From IMG/VR virus record IMGVR_UViG_3300042549_000779, positions 1-24,090 of that record: DNA of 24,090 bases. The stretch is one strand, 5' to 3'. Of the stretch, positions 19,027 to 24,090 are shown piece by piece (the first letter of the stretch is position 1; the number at the start of each line of letters is the position of its first letter). The notes beneath the pieces were generated by a model. The model was not told the DNA's origin. It made no database searches and saw nothing but the letters and a program-made list of their open reading frames with translations. The DNA is from a virus. The position numbers and the translations under genes were made by a program.

Positions 19027-20169
19027 ATGGCGATCTATCGTGGTCCTGGTGGTCCAGGCGATGCAACAGCAGATGCAGCCAATGCCGCTGCACTAGCCCT
19101 ACAGTATGCTTCTCTAGCTGCTGATAGAGCCGCTGACGCTGCTGACAGTGCTGATGCCGCTGAGAATGATGCTACTGGCGCAATAGCTGCTGCTGCGTCT
19201 GCAACGGCTTCTGCGGCTGCTGCACTAGCTGCTCAACTTGCGGCAGAGACTGCAGAGACTAACGCAGAGACTGCAGAAACTAACGCACAAGCTGCTTCTA
19301 CAGCATCTATTAACATGGCTAATGGCTTTTCTGTTACAGCCACTACGCTGTCTGTTGGTTCTCCTGCTACAGCCTCTTATAATAACTCTACCTTTGCATT
19401 AACGCTAGGCGTACCTACGGGTGCAACAGGTGCTACAGGACCTACGGGACCTACAGGGCCAACTGGATCGATTGGACCAACAGGTAATACAGGCCCTACT
19501 GGAGCAACTGGCCCAACTGGTCCAACAGGATCGCCAGGGCCTACTGGTGCTACAGGGCCTACAGGACCATCTGGCCCAACTGGTCCTACTGGCAGTGCAG
19601 CTACAATTGCTGTAGGAACAACGACTACAAGTCCTGCTGGTGGTAATGCTTCTGTAACTAATAGTGGTTCATCTTCTGCTGCAGTATTTGATTTTACTAT
19701 TCCAACTGGACCCACTGGTCCCACAGGCTCAACAGGACCAACTGGTCCGACTGGTCCACAAGGTATCCAAGGTGACCCAGGCCCCACTGGCCCAACTGGA
19801 TTAACTGGTCCAACTGGACCTCAAGGTATACAAGGTGATCCAGGACCAACTGGCCCAACTGGGCCTACTGGGGCAACTGGTCCTACTGGCCCCGGTGTTG
19901 CTATTGGTGGGACCACTGGGCAGATACTACAAAAGAACAGCGCTACAGACTATGACACCTCGTGGGTAACATTTAGTTCTTTACCTAGTCAGACTGGTAA
20001 CACTGGTAAGTTCTTAAAGACTGATGGTTCTGCTGCTTCTTGGTCCACTATACCAACTAAAATACAGATCTTAATTCGTGCTGGTACAACCACAGATGTT
20101 TCACTAGCCAACGGCTATTTACCTGTTACAAACAGGGCTGGTTCAACAATTCAAGTATCAATCGTCTAA
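19027..20169 (+). CDS. Collagen-like tail fibre protein
   Basis: This 380-residue protein begins [20 protein letters not shown], a start common in podovirus tail fibre genes that attach to the virion. An Ala-rich coiled section follows (about 20-95), then two beta modules of the type SVGSPATAS...LGVPTGATG and [20 protein letters not shown]. The collagen-like G-P-T/G-A-T/G-P-Q triplets occupy about residues 129-290, interrupted by the second module. The C-terminal part [17 protein letters not shown] onward forms a tip domain ending [14 protein letters not shown]. It should form a trimer at the tail and act in adsorption. The ATG follows the terminator region, with CGGAGA before it. Confidence 0.85.
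   Translation: MAIYRGPGGPGDATADAANAAALALQYASLAADRAADAADSADAAENDATGAIAAAASATASAAAALAAQLAAETAETNAETAETNAQAASTASINMANGFSVTATTLSVGSPATASYNNSTFALTLGVPTGATGATGPTGPTGPTGSIGPTGNTGPTGATGPTGPTGSPGPTGATGPTGPSGPTGPTGSAATIAVGTTTTSPAGGNASVTNSGSSSAAVFDFTIPTGPTGPTGSTGPTGPTGPQGIQGDPGPTGPTGLTGPTGPQGIQGDPGPTGPTGPTGATGPTGPGVAIGGTTGQILQKNSATDYDTSWVTFSSLPSQTGNTGKFLKTDGSAASWSTIPTKIQILIRAGTTTDVSLANGYLPVTNRAGSTIQVSIV
19417..19896 (+). repeat. Collagen-like Gly-Pro-Thr triplet coding repeats
   Basis: A 9-base-periodic array of GGN CCN ACN codons encodes Gly-Pro-Thr and related triplets, in two blocks separated by a non-repeat module at about 19594-19707. Codon choice varies between units, so selection on the protein rather than recent slippage keeps the array. 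Two near-identical [16 protein letters not shown] units occur in the second block. Confidence 0.85.
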
Positions 20170-20178
20170 GGATAAGAA

Positions 20179-20670
20179 ATGGCTAACAGATACCCTCTAG
20201 TTCTTAACGGAACAACTGTACAAGAACTTCAGTCTGGTGATGACTTAGTTGGTTTAACAGTCGCCAACAATAAAACCCTGACGGTTAGCAACACCCTAAC
20301 CCTTGCGGGAACGGATAGCACGACCATGACGTTCCCATCGACCAGCTCATCGATTGGCTACCTAAACATTCCGCAGTCAGGGTCAGACAAGACAACGTCT
20401 TACACGCTTGCGCTTGGTGACATTGGTGAGTTTGTAGGCGTTGGTTCAGGGGGATCAATTACGATTCCTAACTCAACTTTTGCGGCTGGTGACGCAGTAT
20501 CAATCTTTAATAACACAACGGGTGCAATCACGATTACTTGCACGATCACGACAGCCTATATCGCTGGCACAGACACAGATAAGGCTACTGTCAGTTTAGC
20601 AACTCGTGGTGTAGCAACTATCCTGTTTATCTCCTCGACTGTCTGTGTTATCACAGGGAACGTGTCATAA
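20179..20670 (+). CDS. Beta-rich virion/tail protein, 163 aa
   Basis: The protein opens MANRYPLVLNGTTVQELQSG, a start seen in phage tail-associated proteins, then thin Ser/Thr-rich beta strands with TLTLAGTDSTTMTFPSTSSS. A C-terminal module LGDIGEFVGVGSGGSITIPN plus AAGDAVSIFNNTTGAITITC resembles the beta module found at the end of phage fibre proteins. It lies between two adhesin-type genes and its TAA directly abuts the next ATG, suggesting assembly with them. The precise role is unknown; tail accessory or fibre-linker is likely. Confidence 0.7.
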   Translation: MANRYPLVLNGTTVQELQSGDDLVGLTVANNKTLTVSNTLTLAGTDSTTMTFPSTSSSIGYLNIPQSGSDKTTSYTLALGDIGEFVGVGSGGSITIPNSTFAAGDAVSIFNNTTGAITITCTITTAYIAGTDTDKATVSLATRGVATILFISSTVCVITGNVS

Positions 20671-23600
20671 ATGACCGGCATCTTTCAGATTCTTCTTGCA
20701 GGGCAGGGTGCGCCTACTATCCTTGCTGACTTCCTCGTGGTTGCGGGTGGGGGTGCTGGCGGTCGTGGTAACGGCGGTGGCGGTGGTGGTGGCGCTGGTG
20801 GTTATAGAACTTCTGTTGGAACATCTGGTGGAGGCGCATCTGCCGAAACAGCTTTAAGCCTTGCAGTCGGAACTGCTTATACGGTCACTGTTGGGGCAGG
20901 CGGTGCCGGGGCTAACATTGCAGGTGCCGCCAGCAATGGCGCAAACTCCGTTTTTGGTTCCATTACCTCGCTTGGCGGCGGTGGTGGTACAGATGGCGAT
21001 TCTTTGATTGCGGCTGCAAACGGCGGCTCGGGTGGTGGTGGTGGCTCAGTTGGGACTATAGGAGCGCCGGGTAATGGCACAACGGGGCAAGGCTTTAGTG
21101 GCGGCACAGCGTCTGGTACAGCAATTAACAATACTCGGGGCGGCGGCGGCGGCGGTGCCGGGGCATTGGGCGGTAATTCTTCAGGCTCCGCAGGCGGCAA
21201 CGGTGGCGCGGGAGTTACATCGTCAATTACAGGCTCCGCTTTAGGACGGGCAGGTGGCGGCGGCGGTGGCGCTTGGAACCAGTCGGCTGGAACAGCTACT
21301 GATGGCGGTGCAGACGGCACAGGGTCAAGCACTGTCCCAACTGCGGCCCCGGCAAATCGCGGTGGCGGTGGCGGTGGTGGTGGTTATAGCAGTTCAACGG
21401 TTGCTGGCGGAAACGGCGGTTCAGGTGTCGTAATCATCAAAATCCCATCTACGCACTATGCCTCATTCTCATCTGGTGTAACTTCATCTCTCTCGACTGC
21501 TGTTGCGGGATACAACGTATATACAGTCACGGCTACTTCTACAACGAGTGAGACTGTGACTTTCCTTGCTGGCGCACCTGTTGACTTCTTGGTTATTGCT
21601 GGTGGTGGTGGCGGTGGTGGAAACAATACTGGCGGTCAAGGCGGGGGCGGCGCAGGTGGTTATCGTGATTTTTCTTCTCAAACATTAACCTTTGGAACTG
21701 CATTTACAGTAACCGTTGGTGCAGGTGGTGCTGGTGCAACGAGTGATGCTGCTGGTAGTGATGGGTCTAACTCCGTATTTAGCACCATTACATCTACTGG
21801 TGGCGGTGGAGGCGGTGCTGGAGCCGGGACTATCAATGGTAGAAATGGTGGTTCTGGCGGTGGCGCTGGTTATCAAGGAAGTGCCGGTTCTGGTAATACT
21901 CCATCCACTACACCTAGCCAAGGAAATAACGGCGGAACCGGAAATATTACTAGTGGTGGAAACTCACAAGGCGGTGGTGGCGGCGGTGCAAATGCCGTAG
22001 GTGGTAACGCATCTACAAATACCGCAGGAAACGGTGGTGCAGGAACTGCATCAAGCATAACTGGGTCGTCTGTTACGAGAGCCGGAGGCGGCGGTGGCGG
22101 TAACCAAAACCAAACTTCTGGTGGTAGTGGTGGAACAGGTGGTGGCGGCCGAGGAGCAACTTCCTCTGTTGCGCCTGTTGCTGGAACTGCTAACACAGGT
22201 GGCGGTGGTGGTGGAGGAGGAGGCGCTTCAGGTAACGGCGCTGCTGGAGCATCTGGCATTGTCATCATTAAAGTACCTGACAACGTAGGCGCAACATTCT
22301 CTGGTGGCGTTACATCTAGCCTGTCCACATCTGGTGGGTTCAACATCTACTCTGTAACTGCTACGTCTACTACATCTGAGACTGTGACGTTTGCAAGAGC
22401 GTTTACTGCTGACTTCCTCGTAATTGCGGGTGGTGGTGGAGGCGGTGATTATTTTGGCGGCGGTGGCGGTGCAGGTGGATATAGGACATCCGCAGGAACT
22501 TCTGGGGGCGGTGCGTCAGCCGAATCTAAATTAACAATTGCCCTAGGTACTTCATACACCGTCACAGTCGGTGGCGGTGGAAACGGCGCACAAACAAACG
22601 GCGCACAAGGCTCAACAGGGTCAAACTCTGTTCTTTCGTCTGTTACGTCAAGTGGTGGTGGAGGTGGTGGTGGTGCTGCTTCAAGAGATGGATTAAACGG
22701 TGGCTCTGGTGGCGGCGCAGAAGAATTTGGAACACCCGGAACAGGAACCGCAAACCAAGGTTATGGCGGCGGTGCAGGACAAACTGCAAGCCCATTTAGG
22801 GGCGGCGGTGGGGGCGGTGCTGGTTCGGCTGGTGTTGCTGGCGCAACAAGCGGAAATGGCGGCTCCGGTGTTGCTTCTTCTATTACTGGATCATCTGTAA
22901 CACGAGCCGGTGGTGGCGGCGGTGGAACGATGAGTGGGGCTGCTGGCGCTGGACAAAACGGCGGCGGTAATGGTGGTTCTGCTGCTACCGGTTCTGCGGC
23001 AACGGTCAATACCGGCGGTGGTGGCGGTGGTTCTGGTGCATCAAATGTTAACGGAGGCAACGGTGGTTCAGGCATCGTAATCTTCAAGATACCTAACGCA
23101 TATCGTGCGACATTCTCTGGCGGTGTTACCTACTCTGTATCGTCTACAAGCACAGACCTGATTTACTCAGTCACGGCTACAAGCACGACTAGCGAGACAG
23201 TTAGTTTTGTGCAAAATACCGAAACACTTACTACGGACTTCCTAGTGATTGCGGGTGGTGGGGGTGGTGGTCGAGGTAATACTGCAAACACATATAGCGG
23301 TGGTGGCGGGGGAGCAGGCGGCTATAGAACAAGTGCTGGCACTTCTGGTGGTGGGGCAAGCGCCGAGACTTCTTTAACCCTTAATGTTGGCACTGCATAT
23401 ACGGTTACGGTTGGGGGCGGCGGTGCTGGTGCAACTAGTGCAAATACTGCTGGTTCTTCAGGGGCTAATTCTGTTTTTAGTTCTGTAACCTCAACAGGTG
23501 GTGGTTATGGCGGCGCTGGATTTGGTGGCGGCGTTGGTGCTAATGGTGGTGCAGGTGGTTCAGGAGGCGGTGCTGGTAATATAAGTTCATCGCCATATCC

Positions 23601-24090
23601 AAGCGGAACAGCAGGAAGTGGAACTGCTAATCAAGGTTTTAATGGTGGAACTGCCGTTGCTGGCGGTGAAAATGCTGGCGGCGGTGGTGGGGGAGCAGGA
23701 GCAGTAGGTAATAATGGAACTTCATTAGTTGGTGCTAATGGCGGTGTTGGCGTTGCATCGACTATCACAGGTTCATCCGTAACTAGAGCCGGTGGGGGTG
23801 CTGGTGCTGGCGATACTGGAGGTACTGGAGGTACTGGGGGTGGTGGTAATGGTGGAAGACATGCTCCATCTGTAACGAATGGAGGCTCTGGAACTGCCAA
23901 CACAGGAGGTGGAGGTGGAGGCGGGGCTAGTAGTACATCATCGGCTGGCGCAGGCGGTTCTGGTATTGTAGTCATCAAGATTCCCGACACCTACACAGCG
24001 GCGTTCTCATCCGGTGTAACCTTTAGTGGTGGCTCTGCAAGCGGTGGTTTCAGGGTCTATGAAGTGACCGCAACATCTACAACCTCAGAA
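20671..24090 (+). CDS. Giant glycine-rich repeat adhesin, 3' end outside window
   Basis: An open frame of 1140 codons starts at the ATG touching the previous stop and runs off the right edge. After MTGIFQILLAGQGAPTILA come at least four copies of a unit of about 275-285 residues, beginning DFLVVAGGG (residue 20), DFLVIAGGG (305), DFLVIAGGG (581) and DFLVIAGGG (856). Each unit has a glycine-rich block, AGGYRTS, a SAETSL/YTVTVG strand pair, further glycine blocks, GIVIIK and a TATSTTSE linker. The pattern matches the phage Gly-rich (Gly_rich_2-like) domain, which may form polyglycine-II sandwiches in adhesins. It is probably the receptor-binding protein. The final bases repeat the linker, so a fifth unit likely follows. 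Confidence 0.85.
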   Translation, partial: MTGIFQILLAGQGAPTILADFLVVAGGGAGGRGNGGGGGGGAGGYRTSVGTSGGGASAETALSLAVGTAYTVTVGAGGAGANIAGAASNGANSVFGSITSLGGGGGTDGDSLIAAANGGSGGGGGSVGTIGAPGNGTTGQGFSGGTASGTAINNTRGGGGGGAGALGGNSSGSAGGNGGAGVTSSITGSALGRAGGGGGGAWNQSAGTATDGGADGTGSSTVPTAAPANRGGGGGGGGYSSSTVAGGNGGSGVVIIKIPSTHYASFSSGVTSSLSTAVAGYNVYTVTATSTTSETVTFLAGAPVDFLVIAGGGGGGGNNTGGQGGGGAGGYRDFSSQTLTFGTAFTVTVGAGGAGATSDAAGSDGSNSVFSTITSTGGGGGGAGAGTINGRNGGSGGGAGYQGSAGSGNTPSTTPSQGNNGGTGNITSGGNSQGGGGGGANAVGGNASTNTAGNGGAGTASSITGSSVTRAGGGGGGNQNQTSGGSGGTGGGGRGATSSVAPVAGTANTGGGGGGGGGASGNGAAGASGIVIIKVPDNVGATFSGGVTSSLSTSGGFNIYSVTATSTTSETVTFARAFTADFLVIAGGGGGGDYFGGGGGAGGYRTSAGTSGGGASAESKLTIALGTSYTVTVGGGGNGAQTNGAQGSTGSNSVLSSVTSSGGGGGGGAASRDGLNGGSGGGAEEFGTPGTGTANQGYGGGAGQTASPFRGGGGGGAGSAGVAGATSGNGGSGVASSITGSSVTRAGGGGGGTMSGAAGAGQNGGGNGGSAATGSAATVNTGGGGGGSGASNVNGGNGGSGIVIFKIPNAYRATFSGGVTYSVSSTSTDLIYSVTATSTTSETVSFVQNTETLTTDFLVIAGGGGGGRGNTANTYSGGGGGAGGYRTSAGTSGGGASAETSLTLNVGTAYTVTVGGGGAGATSANTAGSSGANSVFSSVTSTGGGYGGAGFGGGVGANGGAGGSGGGAGNISSSPYPSGTAGSGTANQGFNGGTAVAGGENAGGGGGGAGAVGNNGTSLVGANGGVGVASTITGSSVTRAGGGAGAGDTGGTGGTGGGGNGGRHAPSVTNGGSGTANTGGGGGGGASSTSSAGAGGSGIVVIKIPDTYTAAFSSGVTFSGGSASGGFRVYEVTATSTTSE
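20728..24090 (+). repeat. Four diverged tandem repeats of about 0.83 kb in the adhesin gene
   Basis: Unit boundaries set at the GAC TTC of each DFLV motif fall at 20728, 21583, 22411 and 23236, spacing 855, 828 and 825 bases, all in the same frame. The last unit ends at the window edge. The units are similar at protein level but have diverged at DNA level. Confidence 0.85.

Noticed and set aside
19417-19896. Regular short repeats that might suggest a CRISPR array
   Set aside because: The period is 9 bases and encodes Gly-X-Y collagen triplets in an open frame; there are no spacers.
20877-23990. Several long proline-rich frames on the minus strand opposite the adhesin gene
   Set aside because: They are the reverse complement of glycine codons (GGN reads as NCC/CCN) in a real plus-strand gene and lack ribosome sites.

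Overview
The window is a stretch of a tailed double-stranded DNA phage genome, most likely short-tailed (podovirus-like) and strictly lytic. It carries a T7-style replication set (fused primase-helicase, short family A DNA polymerase, 5'-3' exonuclease, ssDNA-binding protein) and a head module in the order small terminase, large terminase, portal, scaffold, major capsid protein. I see no integrase, repressor or phage RNA polymerase. Both transcription units carry consensus host sigma70 promoters, so host RNA polymerase probably transcribes them. The host cannot be named from the sequence; the gene content is of the kind seen in phages of aquatic bacteria.

Layout. From about 11.83 kb down to position 1 all genes lie on the minus strand and are tightly packed, often with 1-20 base overlaps. 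They run, in transcription order: two small early genes separated by hammerhead ribozymes; a GP88-family gene; a series of tiny genes, three of which encode membrane peptides of 24-48 residues; two zinc-binding mini-proteins (one DUF1289); a promoter; the primase-helicase; a winged-helix protein; an FkbM-type methyltransferase; the DNA polymerase; the ssDNA-binding protein; an exonuclease; a PD-(D/E)XK-like nuclease; a metallophosphoesterase; a DUF3310 protein; and a glycosyltransferase-like gene cut by the window edge. From 11.83 to 12.82 kb lies about 1 kb without a supported gene, which holds the rightward promoter and a strongly structured leader. From 12.82 kb to the right end all genes are on the plus strand: terminases, portal, scaffold, capsid, a terminator, a collagen-like tail protein, a second virion protein and a very large glycine-rich adhesin still open at the edge.

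Most notable finding: two complete type I hammerhead ribozymes on the minus strand, at 11139-11190 and 11439-11490, exactly 300 bases apart. Each sits between the stop codon of one gene and the ribosome-binding site of the next, so the polycistronic message should cut itself between cistrons. Every conserved core nucleotide is present in both copies, and the stems differ between copies only by compensatory base pairs. In each case the upstream gene's stop codon lies in, or abuts, ribozyme stem I, which suggests coupling between translation termination and cleavage.

A second theme is mRNA 5'-end structure. Three of the consensus promoters (3700, 12605, 16597) are followed at the expected start site by a hairpin or helix. 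Two AT-rich leaders (near 8.3 and 12.7 kb) share a 14-base motif and carry repeats that could form mutually exclusive helices.
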